A stretch of 64,000 nucleotides of DNA from Agapetus fuscipes (lineage: Eukaryota > Arthropoda > Insecta > Trichoptera > Glossosomatidae): the NCBI GenBank assembly GCA_951799405.1, contig OX637361.1, forward strand, positions 12,188,170 to 12,252,169, written 5' to 3'. The number at the start of each line of letters is the position of its first letter. The first letter of the stretch is position 1. Position numbers and translations under genes: made by a program. The notes under the pieces are model-generated. The model had not been told where the DNA came from and made no database searches. It was given only the letters and a program-made list of their open reading frames with translations. Shown here piece after piece: positions 1 to 9,110 of this stretch.

Positions 1-399
1 AGTGTTACAAAGGCTAATTACGTGCAGTGGCATACAATATTTTTCTACGACCATGAAAGAATTAACATAATAGTGAATAATAGTCATTTTTATGTACTCG
101 TCCATTTGAAGTAATTAAAACCTTACCTTTGTCAAAACGTTCGATTATCTAATCTAACCTAAGTTGTAAAGATAAATATTTAGGTTTCATATTAAAGGTG
201 ATCAACCTCATACCCACCTATTAACCAAGTAACTTTTTGACTTTGTTTATTTTTTGCGGTGAAGTTTTTTGTATTGTTTTCCTTTCAAGCCTTTCATTTT
301 CCTTTGGAGCATTCCGATAAATAAATTCGATAAATTTTAGCACTATTAACAATTTTTATTTGACTCTTCACATAAAATATATTTATTTTCATCTGAACA
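1..399. other. AT-rich spacer, no gene seen
   Basis: No open frame, RNA gene or recognised repeat is visible in this left edge of the window. Confidence 0.5.
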
Positions 400-515
400 G
401 GGCTGGAAGTCTCATCACCACGGTAATTCCTACCTACCGAATATCAGTAATATTGTATGAAGCCTAATCAGCTGATCGCTTGCGGCCATCTTGGATCGAC
501 AGGTCTTCATACCCC
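400..515. repeat. Palindromic MITE (family P), incomplete copy
   Basis: This begins with the GGGCTGGAAGTCTCATCACC arm and the central asymmetric part shared with six other copies in the window (see 34148-34317). The right arm breaks off after the AGGTCTTCATAC segment, so the copy is half of the usual 170-bp foldback element. Confidence 0.8.
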
Positions 516-917
516 CATACAAGGTTGACATTTGAAATTAAAAAATGGTTCCAATTCTGACAATGCGCATGCGCACATTTTCATTTCAACACGGTTACCG
601 GTTGCGTAATGTTACATTACGCAACGGGTGTAGAAAAGTATGGCATTGTGATCGCGTTAGCCGTTTTGTAATTAGTAAATTACCAAATGGGAGAAGAAAA
701 ACTAACTTACTGCATTGATACATAGTACCTACATAGTCGAGTCGTATAACTGCAAACGCCGCCATCTCCAAATTTTACGATTTTTGAGATAATTATTTAA
801 TTTGATTCTGCGTAGTGTAACAAATCATTTGCTGTGTGCAATGTGATGAATAGAAAGAGAACAAAAAAAATTCAGTGTCTTTTCGTTGTAAACAAAAAAG
901 CGGAACTAGGAAATCTT
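516..917. other. Spacer with a 25-bp hairpin
   Basis: No gene is seen. A perfect inverted repeat with 10-bp arms (GTTGCGTAAT, loop of 5) lies at 601-625. It may be the centre of an old foldback element. Confidence 0.45.
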
Positions 918-1330
918 TTTTTTTTTTATTTTTTTTTTATTTAGGAGACAAACAGTTGTTTACAATTTTAAATTTAACAAAAAAATAATCAAATTTAAAC
1001 CTAGAGATCCATTAAAAGTATTACTAATGTATGTTATGGATACAGAATAATATATGATAAAAATAAGAAACAAAAGTAAAATAAACAGAAGAATAAATTA
1101 GTTTCACTTATATTGTCCGAGGCATATTTCCTTCACCATTTTCCGGAAAGAATTTATGGAGCTTGAAAAAATGTCAACATCTGAGAGCCATTGATTGAAG
1201 TAAGTAGTTGCACGTCTGAAAAATGTGTTTTTAGCATAATTAGTGCTGCAGGATGGTATATGAAATCTTGCCAGAAAGGTAGCATTAAAATTCATGCCTG
1301 CGCGAACGCTGTGAGCACGCGCTACAAGTA
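918..1330 (-). mobile_element. LINE 3'-end fragment
   Basis: Read on the minus strand, the frame at 1104-1295 has the pattern of a LINE ORF2 C-terminus: a hydrophobic-basic stretch with RFHIPSC, then FFRRATTYFNQWLSDVD, then a short basic end. The downstream side on that strand ends in an A-rich run (plus 918-950), consistent with a poly(A) tail. Only the terminal part survives. The clade is not resolved and could be CR1-like. Confidence 0.55.
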
Positions 1331-1433
1331 TTTTTCTTATTTCCCATACTATTAGGGATTTCTGAATGGCTGATCACATCACCCAACGAAAGAACAAAAA
1401 TAGTGTCGGCGCCACCGCCTTACGCTCCCACAG

Positions 1434-1560
1434 GGCCAGAGGGGGGGGGGGGGTAATGGGCAGGGACAAGAAGAGGGGGGGGGGGAAGGCGCCGGACACT
1501 GTCGCCAGACAACAGACAACGATCCACATAACATAACACAGCGGAACATAACATAACAGA
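1434..1560. repeat. G-tract and simple-sequence block
   Basis: Two G runs of 13 and 11 bases lie at about 1441-1453 and 1475-1485, followed by repeats of an AACATAACA-type motif up to about 1560. No coding signal is credible here; the frames that read through it are low-complexity. Confidence 0.6.
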
Positions 1561-2159
1561 GCGGACACCCAGGCGAGGCGTGAAGAAACATCTCCCACTA
1601 AACGCGAGCACAGATGGAGAAGCCTTCCAAATAAATATGGTAGGACAAGTGAGACAAATAGAATCAAAGACGGTATTCCAGGATTTTTTCCAAAATGAAA
1701 GTGAGAATGAGAAGATATCCTTTATTATATTACCCTTCATCGTCGTCTTTCGTCGTCACTCGCTTTGAGTTTCGATTTTCAAAACTAATGCCGTCACAGA
1801 ATCGAAAAGAAAATTTTGTATATGCTGCAAAACAGGACCATTCATGTATGTGTTTGAGAAACAAACTCGAATACACTATAACTTCTTTCAATATTTACAA
1901 AAAAAAATTTTTTTTTCGTAAAACAGTAGTTTTTAGTAGAAGTAATTATAATTTCTGAAAAAAGTATTTTTTAAAAAGCCGCCACATTTTTTTAAACCTG
2001 TTTTTGTTTGTATTGAGATGTAAGAAAATGTATGCAAAATGGAAAAAAACTAAATAGACATCTAGCGGCAAAATTCTAAAGTTTTTTTTTTTTTGGGATA
2101 TTTTTTTTTTATTTGATACAAATAAAAAAAAAAACAAACAAAAAAAAAAAAAATGGATT
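1561..2159. other. AT-rich spacer, no gene seen
   Basis: The stretch contains long A and T runs (for example 2086-2155) and short chance frames only. Confidence 0.5.
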
Positions 2160-2870
2160 TAAATCTATAATCTTAGTTGCAAAGATATATTACAACATTC
2201 TCACAAGCAGACACGTATAAGTTCACACTTACACATGTCCCATATGGACCAAAAAACCCAATCTAAGATATTATGTTGAGTTTACAGATACTATAATATA
2301 ATCTATAATATATAATCTAAGTTGCAAGGATATATTCATTTACAGCTCTCAGATGCATACCCATAAACAAGCACGTGTAGTTCGCGCTTACAAATGCTGA
2401 ATGTGTACTTACAAATAAAATCCAAACCTCAAATGAACATAAGCCCTACAACTTTGGCCGACCTTCCCTGACACAGAGGTCTATAATCTAAGTTGCAAGG
2501 ATGTATATAGATTCAAAGCTCATATACGATGCATGCCCACAAACAAACTTTTGCCTGTAACTTTTGCCAACCTTCCCTGGAACAGGGGTCTAATCTAATT
2601 TAATCTAAGCTGCAAAGATATATGTCATTTAAGATTTATATTAAATGCATTCCCACAAGCAGACATGTATAATTTCGCGCTTACACATGCCGCATGTGGA
2701 CCTACAATATAAAAACCCAATCTCAAATGAACATAAGCCCTGCAACTCTTGCCGTCGTTCCCTGAAAAAGGGATGACATTGGCAAAGTGAACTATTTTTA
2801 CAGCATGGGTGGTCAGCCGCATACCAACCTATAAGTCCAGGAACATACACGACAAATTACATTTTTTAAA
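2160..2870 (-). repeat. Head-to-tail array of LINE 3'-UTR fragments (family R)
   Basis: Four successive minus-strand copies or part copies of the window's commonest repeat start near 2160, 2300, 2480 and 2590. Each opens (plus reading) with a TAATCTAAG(T/C)TGCAA(A/G)GATAT-like terminus. The last is longest and reaches GGTCAGCCGCATACCAACC near 2815. The parent is the LINE at 57.6-58.9 kb, whose 3' UTR has the same sequence and ends in TAGATT-like repeats. Older copies are clipped at their 5' sides, as expected for 5'-truncated retroposition. Confidence 0.8.
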
Positions 2871-2984
2871 TCAACAAATAATAATATGTCTGGACATCAA
2901 AACTAAAAACAAAACCAATTTTATTTTAATTTGGATCTGTTATGTGTATAAGTAATTAAGAAGTTTTGTAAATCATTTATATTT

Positions 2985-3237
2985 TTTTGTGCTCCTTAAC
3001 TGTTGGTGTTAGGCTGACCCCCCGTGCTGTAAAAATCGGTTCACTTTTGCCAATGCCACCCCGGTTCAGGGAACGGCGGCAGGAGTTGCAAGATTTATGT
3101 TCACGTGAGGTTTTGTTTATTTTTATGCACACATGCAAAATGTGTAGGCGCGAACCTACATGTGCCTGTCTGTGGGCATGCATTTAATATGAGTCTTAAA
3201 TGTTAACATATCTTTGCAGCTTAGATTATAGATTATG
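2985..3237 (+). repeat. Family R LINE 3'-UTR fragment
   Basis: A plus-strand copy running from the GGCTGACC...GCTGTAAAAATCGG segment to a terminal CTTAGATTATAGATTAT. It is diverged from the 58.6-kb copy and contains no ORF of its own. Confidence 0.8.
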
Positions 3238-3239
3238 GA

Positions 3240-3440
3240 TAGATAGCCGCCAAAATTACAGATCAACCGCCATTTCTTTCTGTCCTTAAATACTTCTTAA
3301 ATTTCCTCCAGAGTAATAACCTTCTTCATACAGGCTCTTTTTTTGTTGGGTGACATTGGCAAAGTGCAACATTTTTTAACAGTTTGGGTGGTCAGCCTCA
3401 TACCAACATATAAGTCAAGGACTATAATGGAGCAAATTAA
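3240..3440 (-). repeat. Family R LINE, ORF end plus 3' UTR fragment
   Basis: On the minus strand this has the last codons of the LINE ORF (the RKKWR(L)I region, near 3255-3290) and pieces of the 3' UTR with GGTCAGCCTCATACCAAC near 3390. The order is rearranged by a small internal deletion. Confidence 0.65.
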
Positions 3441-3606
3441 AACAGGTTTCTTTTTTTTCTTTGCTTTTAGTTTTCTTTCTTTTGTTAAAAGACTTAAAAA
3501 TTTTTTTTTACAAAAACTGCATTTTTTTTACATGTTTTCCATAGATGTTTTCTAATGATTGATTCCCTAGATGCATAACTATGTGCAATATACACATTGC
3601 CTAATG

Positions 3607-3720
3607 TTAAGGGGTTGGGCTGCGTAGCAGCCAGGGGCGGAGCCCCTAGTATATATAGAGCCCCTAGTATAAATATATATATACTAGGGGCGGAGCCCCT
3701 AGTATATATATATTTTAATT
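3607..3720. repeat. Paired GC hairpins ending in CTAGT, Helitron-like end
   Basis: Two copies of GGGGCGGAGCCCC, each a 5-bp stem with a GGA loop and each followed by TAGTATATATA, lie at 3634-3646 and 3687-3699. The second sits inside a longer palindrome at 3683-3703. A CTAGT end after a GC hairpin resembles non-autonomous Helitron 3' ends, but the hairpin is closer to the end than usual and no other copy is present for comparison. Confidence 0.35.
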
Positions 3721-3756
3721 TAAATTAGAATTTTGTATTTGTTTTTAATGTTTATC

Positions 3757-3995
3757 TATAATCTATAATCTAAGCTGCAAGGATATGTTAACATTCAAGG
3801 CTCATATGAAATGCATGCCTTCAGACAGGCACATGTAGATTCGCGCCTACACATTCTGCATGTGTGCATACAAATAAATAAAACCTCACATGGACATAAA
3901 CCTTGTAACTCCTGCCGCCGTTCCCTGAACCGGGGTGGCATTGGCAAAAGTGAACCGATTTTTACAGCACGGGTGGTCAGCCTCGTACTGCGTCC
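3757..3995 (-). repeat. Family R LINE 3'-UTR fragment
   Basis: A minus-strand copy from TAATCTAAGCTGCAAGGATATG to GGGTGGTCAGCCTCGTAC. The frame through it is a by-product of the repeat. Confidence 0.8.
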
Positions 3996-4321
3996 CTGAA
4001 TTGCGGGATTCTCAAATTGAATTGGCGGGGATTTCTACAATATGAGATTTATTATGGTAGTCAGCATGTGCTGATGCTGACCGTTAGACTTAGATCCGCC
4101 ACTGCCCAAGTGCGGCCCGCAGTAAACCCCACGTAAAATATTTGGCCCTTTTACAACAAAAGGTTGCCGACCCCTAATTTAACGCTAGAGATGCTGCGAA
4201 TAGTGATTATAGCGAATATTCGAAAACCGAGTAATCGCCATTCCCCATGGCGAGTACCGAATAACTCGGCACTATTCGGAATTCGACATAAAAAAACGGA
4301 TATAAGTTCTATCCAGTTTGT
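3996..4321. other. Spacer, no gene seen
   Basis: The stretch contains GTCAGCATGTGCTGATGCTGAC (near 4060) and a CCCGCAGTAAACC...TTTGGCCC block that looks like degraded repeat, but I cannot assign it. Confidence 0.4.
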
Positions 4322-4540
4322 CTAAACGCATCTAAGCTACACATGTAGTACAACTTATTACCGCGTTATCCCCGAAGGATTTCGCATATGGCGAGTGGAA
4401 GTTTTTTATTTTTACAGGTAAGGGGGCCGGCCTTACGCCAACCACTTCAGTTGAAGTAGTTTCCCAGCTCCCGAGGGGCTATAGTACCCGCTTCTTGTGA
4501 AGGCTGAGTATGTGCCGGATCTGAAGGTTATTAATATATA
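4322..4540 (-). repeat. SINE-B, 3' portion
   Basis: This matches the body and 3' part of the tRNA-derived SINE-B (best copy 54010-54343): CTAAGCTACACAT, CGCGTTATCCCCGAAGG, ACAGGTAAGGGGGCCGGCCTTACGCC and CTTGTGAAGGCTGAGTA. The tRNA-like 5' head is missing here. Confidence 0.75.
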
Positions 4541-4559
4541 ATATGCACGTATATAAGTA

Positions 4560-4876
4560 TCTATATGTATGAGGATGATTTATTTTTCTACATGATAAAA
4601 GAGCGCCGTTTTTGTGTGGGTCACACCTCAAGGGCCCTCCCAATCACGAATAAGATATTTAGTAAAGGTGCCGTCTCATTCCTCCTTGAAAAATGCCCAC
4701 AGATTCCGAAACGTCACTCCGGGTGGCAGTCTGTTCCACTCCATTGGTCCCGCAATCCGGAAAGCGCGATCCCCAAAATTAGTGCGATTAGACGGCAAGA
4801 CTGCGTCAACCTGACAGCATCACTCCCCGCTGACTGGTCTTTGGTAAAGATTTTATTTATGAATTTTTCAAACCAG
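4560..4876 (-). mobile_element. SINE-A/LINE chimera, 3' half
   Basis: On the minus strand the SINE-A body (GTTTGAAAAATTCATAAA...CTTTACCAAAGACC) continues into what reads as a LINE C-terminus (FGDRAFRIAGPMEWNRLPPG, then a stop). It then continues into a 3' end with GAGGGCCCTTGAGGTGTGA, ACACAAAAACGGCGCTC and AAATAAATCATCCT. Those last blocks are also the 3' tail of ordinary SINE-A copies. The other half of this insertion is at 8375-8456; the LINE at 4877-8374 split it. The segment therefore links SINE-A to its probable LINE partner. Confidence 0.7.
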
Positions 4877-4900
4877 CTGTAACTGTAACTGTAACTGTAA
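4877..4900 (-). repeat. LINE 3' microsatellite tail
   Basis: Four tandem TTACAG units (minus strand) end the 4877-8374 LINE directly at its target-site duplication. Short tandem repeats instead of poly(A) are known at the 3' ends of several non-LTR clades. Confidence 0.85.
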
Positions 4901-4916
4901 CTCTGTCGCCATTCCG

Positions 4917-7900
4917 CTAGGGGTGGCCAGAGCCTCTGCAGAGTTGCCTCCATTTTTTCCTATCCTGACATACCTCTTTCAATTCCTTCATATCCATCAC
5001 CTTTTTCATGCATTTTCTTCTTTTACGCTCACTTTGTATATCCCATTCTTTCACAATCTCCTCAATCTGATCACTCCATACTTTTCTCGGTCGTCCCTTC
5101 CCTCTTTTTCCTTTCACACTTTCTTTGTATACATACTTTGTCAGGCTATCATCTTTCATTCTTTCCACATGCCCAAACCATCTCATCACATTCTTTTGTA
5201 CTTTAACTTTCACATCCTCTTTCAAATTACATTCTTTTTTTACCCATTCATTCCTAACTCTATCCCTCAAAGTTTTTCCTGTCATACTTCTCAAATGCTT
5301 CATTTCCACCGTACATACTTTACTCATTTCGCTATCATTCACTGTCCATGCTTCACTTCCATACATCAAAGTCGGTAACAATATGCCATTGTGTACCGCC
5401 ATTCTCAGATCCATCGTCAATCGCTTGTTCTTTGCTATTCTTCCTATTGCACCGACCACTTGCTTTCCCTTGCACACCCTATTCTCAAGTTCTCTTGTCA
5501 TCTTTCCATTCTTTTCAAACATACTTCCCAAGTATCTAAATTCATCCACAATTTCAACTTTTGTACCATTCAACATAATCGTGCATTCTTCAGTTTCATC
5601 CCTTCTGTCAAAAATCAGTACTTTCGTCTTACTTGCATTAATTTTCAACTTGCTTGCACACAGAACATGGTTCAAACTAGAGAGCATTGTCTGGAGTTCC
5701 GCTGCTGAATCAGCAATTAATACTGCGTCATCAGCATAAAGCAGAACTCCGACTTTTCTCTCTCCAATTTGTATGCCATGTCCTTCCAGATTCGCTTGTT
5801 TAACACAATGATCCATGATTATATTGAATAACCATGGGCTCATTATGCAACCCTGTCTCACACCTTTGTACACATTAAAATACTCGCTGTATTCTCCATC
5901 CACCCTGACACACGCCCTGCTATTTACATAGATGGCGCGTATCGCATTTAAAAGTGCTTTGTTTACACCATACTTCTCTAGCACACACCACATCATACTT
6001 CTATCCACCGAGTCGAAGGCTTTCTCAAGATCTACGAAAGCCGCGTAGACCTTTTTATTAACGGCCAGCTGTTTTTCGACTATCTGTCGAAGCGCGAATA
6101 TCTGGTCTACGCAACCTCTTTCTGGCATAAAGCCAGATTGTATATCTGAGACCTTCTCCTGGGTGGATAATCTTACCCTATGGATAAGAATCTTGCATAG
6201 CACTTTACCTGGCACACTAAGAAGGCTGATCGGTCTGTAGTTACGGCAGTCTTTTTTGTCGCCTTTACCTTTGTAAATTGGCACAATGACCGCCTCTCTC
6301 CAGTCCGATGGAACCTCCTTGACACTAACACACAATTCGCAAAGCTCTTTCATCCATTCGATCACACATTCTCCTCCCGCTTTCAACATCTCAGGTCTCA
6401 CACCATCCACACTTGCAGCTTTCCCATTCTTTAATTCCTTTATAACCTTTCTTACTTCTTCTTTCGATATTTTCAAAACATTACCCTCATCATATTCTCC
6501 TTTCACAGTTAAATCACATTCATCTTCACCAAAAACCTCATTAAAATATTCTTTCCATCTCTTTTTTACATCTTTTTTATTCCACAGAATGTCTCCGCTG
6601 ACATTTTTGATTCCCGGAGTTGTGGACTTACAACTTTCGTTGTTTTGTCTCACCCAGCTCCAAAACATCTTTTTATTGTCAGAGAAGTCATTCTGTGCTC
6701 TTTCACTTAATTTCTCTTCCATACTTCTCTTACTCATTTGAACTTCATTCTTCGCTAGCCATTTTTTCCTCTTGTACTCGGTCTCTAACATTTTATTCTT
6801 TCTATCATTAATCCATTTTAAATAACTATCTTTCTTCTCTTTCACTGCTTGTTTAACCTTATCGTTCCACCATTCATTGCCTTTTCTATGCCCAATCGTC
6901 ACTTCTCCGCATACTTTCTTTGCACTTTCAACCAAACATGTTTTAAATGTTTCCCACATTTTTCCTACACATGCATTCTTCGCCAATTCCTTGCATTCGT
7001 CCGATTTCAAAATCTGGCTTACTTCCACTTCAAAATCATTCCTCACACTTTCATCATCTAGTTTTTCTACCTTTATTCTTTTCATCTTAATAACTTTCGT
7101 TCTTTTCAACATTTTCACTTTACCTATCATAACTGTGGCACACAAGAGATGATGGTCTGATCCCACGGATACACCTTGGTAGACTCTGACATCTCTTATG
7201 GCACCTCTCATACATTCTTCCATACATATGTAGTCAATGACAGTGCGAGTATTTGGCCCATACCACGTATATGTGTGCACGTCTTTATGTTTAAACCAGG
7301 TATTTGATACAAACATACCATGCTCCACACACATGTCGACAAGACGTCTCCCACTGCCATTAATGACACCTCTTCCATTTGGTCCTACGACCCTCTCATA
7401 TTCATCCTTTCTTCTACCTACCCATCCATTCATGTCACCAAGAAGCAATAACTTTTCATTCTCGTCTTTCATTCTGACTGTGTCATCAAGCATATCCCAG
7501 AATTCATTTTTAGTCTCCATACATTCTGAATCTACTGGCGCATAGCATGCAATGAGTAAAAAGTTCATACTTCCATACCTGATCCTCACTAGAAGAATCC
7601 TAGGAGAGATCCATTCATAATTCCTAACATAATTTCTCACACTCTCAATTATAATCACACCAACACCCTGTCTAGGGCATCCATCTTTCACTCCCGAGTA
7701 AATGAATAAACTACCATTACTCAGAACTTTCTCCCCTTCACCTTTCATCTTGGTCTCAGTCACACATAGAATTTTAATCTTCCTGTCATTCATCTCTTTC
7801 TCTAACTCTTGTTCTTTGTCCTTCATTCCTCTTACATTTAAAGTTCCAATTTTCCATTCATCTTCTTGCTTACGTCTACTGTTACCAGACGGAAGTGATT

Positions 7901-8009
7901 TCTTCAGTGTGGTAAAAGCTTTGGCAACCCTGCAGGGGCCATTTGACACTCCCCAAGCTTCACGGCGACAGAACTTGTCAGATTCTGTGCGCCTTTGTCC
8001 CTCCATCAA
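4917..8009 (-). CDS. LINE ORF: endonuclease-reverse transcriptase, 1030 aa
   Basis: A single long frame encodes the machinery for target-primed reverse transcription. The N-terminal ~300 residues form an apurinic-endonuclease-like domain, with LNVRGM near the start, LGDMNGWVG, VIDYI and the terminal GSDHHLL near residue 284. The reverse transcriptase follows at about 480-790, with RPISLL, FVDLEKAFDSVD (near 660), GVRQGCIMSPWLF and the catalytic YADD near residue 756. After that come the thumb/connector region (LMYGSEAWTV), RWFGHVERM and a GRPRKVW motif. The frame is uninterrupted. The ATG at 8009 (MMEGQRRTES) is the first in-frame one and fits the leader length; a start a little inside is possible. 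The closest relative in the window is the truncated ORF at 57568-58518. Proteins of this type are often misannotated as craniofacial development protein 2. Confidence 0.93.
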   Translation of the reverse strand: MMEGQRRTESDKFCRREAWGVSNGPCRVAKAFTTLKKSLPSGNSRRKQEDEWKIGTLNVRGMKDKEQELEKEMNDRKIKILCVTETKMKGEGEKVLSNGSLFIYSGVKDGCPRQGVGVIIIESVRNYVRNYEWISPRILLVRIRYGSMNFLLIACYAPVDSECMETKNEFWDMLDDTVRMKDENEKLLLLGDMNGWVGRRKDEYERVVGPNGRGVINGSGRRLVDMCVEHGMFVSNTWFKHKDVHTYTWYGPNTRTVIDYICMEECMRGAIRDVRVYQGVSVGSDHHLLCATVMIGKVKMLKRTKVIKMKRIKVEKLDDESVRNDFEVEVSQILKSDECKELAKNACVGKMWETFKTCLVESAKKVCGEVTIGHRKGNEWWNDKVKQAVKEKKDSYLKWINDRKNKMLETEYKRKKWLAKNEVQMSKRSMEEKLSERAQNDFSDNKKMFWSWVRQNNESCKSTTPGIKNVSGDILWNKKDVKKRWKEYFNEVFGEDECDLTVKGEYDEGNVLKISKEEVRKVIKELKNGKAASVDGVRPEMLKAGGECVIEWMKELCELCVSVKEVPSDWREAVIVPIYKGKGDKKDCRNYRPISLLSVPGKVLCKILIHRVRLSTQEKVSDIQSGFMPERGCVDQIFALRQIVEKQLAVNKKVYAAFVDLEKAFDSVDRSMMWCVLEKYGVNKALLNAIRAIYVNSRACVRVDGEYSEYFNVYKGVRQGCIMSPWLFNIIMDHCVKQANLEGHGIQIGERKVGVLLYADDAVLIADSAAELQTMLSSLNHVLCASKLKINASKTKVLIFDRRDETEECTIMLNGTKVEIVDEFRYLGSMFEKNGKMTRELENRVCKGKQVVGAIGRIAKNKRLTMDLRMAVHNGILLPTLMYGSEAWTVNDSEMSKVCTVEMKHLRSMTGKTLRDRVRNEWVKKECNLKEDVKVKVQKNVMRWFGHVERMKDDSLTKYVYKESVKGKRGKGRPRKVWSDQIEEIVKEWDIQSERKRRKCMKKVMDMKELKEVCQDRKKWRQLCRGSGHP

Positions 8010-8134
8010 ACCATCCTAACCAGACAGACTCGATGGAAAAACAAAATTGTCATAATACTAAAAAATATATAAATAAAATCTAAACTACAGTTATGTGTCG
8101 TTTGACACAAGTCTTAAATATATAAAAATAACCG

Positions 8135-8370
8135 CTAAGAGTGCCTCCCGCCCTGAGCACAGTCAGCAGAGCCACGCAAAGCTAAGAGCGCCTCCCTCAC
8201 CCGCTACAGCCAGCAGAGACACGCACCTCTAAGAGCGCCTCCCTCCCCTGAGCACAGTCAGCAGAGCCACGCAAAGCTAAGAGCGCCTCCCTCACCCGCT
8301 ACAGCCAGCAGAGACACGCACCTCTAAGAGCGCCTCCCTCCCCTGAGCACAGTCAGCAGAGCCACGCAAA
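8135..8370 (-). repeat. Five tandem ~47-bp monomers at the LINE 5' end
   Basis: Five units of about 47 bp begin (plus reading) CTAAGAG(C/T)GCCTCCC and alternate between two variants, CCCTGAGCACAGTCAGC and ACCCGCTACAGCCAGC. They occupy the extreme 5' end of the full-length LINE, upstream of its ORF. Tandem 5' monomers that act as internal promoters are known from mouse L1 elements; here the promoter role is inferred from position only. Confidence 0.85.
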
Positions 8371-8374
8371 AGCG

Positions 8375-8456
8375 ACCAGCGAAGAGCACATTTGAAAATA
8401 TAAATGGTATGTTATTTGTGCTCCGCCGGGATTTGAACCCACAACCTTTTTATTTA
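8375..8456 (-). mobile_element. SINE-A, 5' half of the split copy
   Basis: Minus-strand SINE-A head, running from the B-box-like GGTTCAAATCCC of the tRNA module to GTGCTCTTCGCTGG, where the LINE interrupts it. The tRNA A-box side is lost beyond 8456. See 4560-4876 for the rest. Confidence 0.8.
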
Positions 8457-9110
8457 CAATATTATTTTAACCTACAATATTTTTCAACTTTTAGGCAATC
8501 GGTTTTTCAAAATATTTTTTTTTCAGATTGTTTTCAAAAACCACGAACCTCAAACAACCTAGCTGCAAATTTTACTATTTCTCCCAAAACAGTTGTGGCA
8601 TTTGCAAAAGTAAACCAATTTCACAGTGTTAAATTTTATGGGGAGGTGGTAAAAGTTTCAACCTGAAAAAAAGTTATTTTAATATTATTCTGTCCTCTGC
8701 AAAAAACTTTTTTAATAAAATAAATACTGAAATTATTAAAAAAATGTTTTTGTGTGTTTACGGATTAGACCATGTTCTATTTGCAGCTTTTATATCTGAC
8801 AACGTTTCGCATTCACTAGCAGAAAGCATTGTCAAGGCGAGTTATCACAGTGACGTGGTGGTTTTCATTTCATTGTCATCGTCTCTGTTTATTTTGAATT
8901 TCCCGCACTTCGCTAATTTTACTTTTTTTTATCGCCTGCTCTGATTTGTTCCCAGCCAGTGCTAAATAAAGATCAGCTTCAACATCGTTCCAGAGATCTG
9001 GATCTTTCACTTAGTCGTTGCGTTCAACATAACCTCTCACTCTTGTCAAAATATTTTGTCAATTTTAGCCGAAAACTACACAAGTTTTTACATAAAATAT
9101 CAAGTAAACC
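8457..9110. other. Spacer and LSM3 upstream region
   Basis: No second gene is seen. Short frames here lack any family likeness. The last ~120 bp (from about 8990) should contain the LSM3 promoter and 5' UTR, but I see no clear TATA box. Confidence 0.4.

Larger units (their letters stand above)
4877..8374 (-). mobile_element. Full-length APE-type LINE inserted in a SINE
   Basis: The element is bounded by a 5-bp direct repeat ACCAG (4872-4876 and 8375-8379). Removing it rejoins the SINE-A sequence AAACCAGCGAAGAGC seen intact in other copies. Reading on the minus strand, the order is: five tandem ~47-bp monomers, about 125 bp of leader, one 1030-codon ORF with endonuclease and reverse transcriptase, about 16 bp of 3' UTR, and a (TTACAG)4 tail. 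It lacks a separate gag ORF. RTE or a near relative is the likely clade. No disabling mutation is visible, so it is young and possibly competent. Confidence 0.88.

Noticed and set aside
5125..5739. Plus-strand frames through 4923-8019
   Set aside because: They are shadows of the intact minus-strand LINE ORF, with Ser/Phe/His-rich composition and no family likeness.
8130..8400. CRISPR-like array
   Set aside because: The units are directly tandem with no unique spacers, and the context is a eukaryotic LINE.
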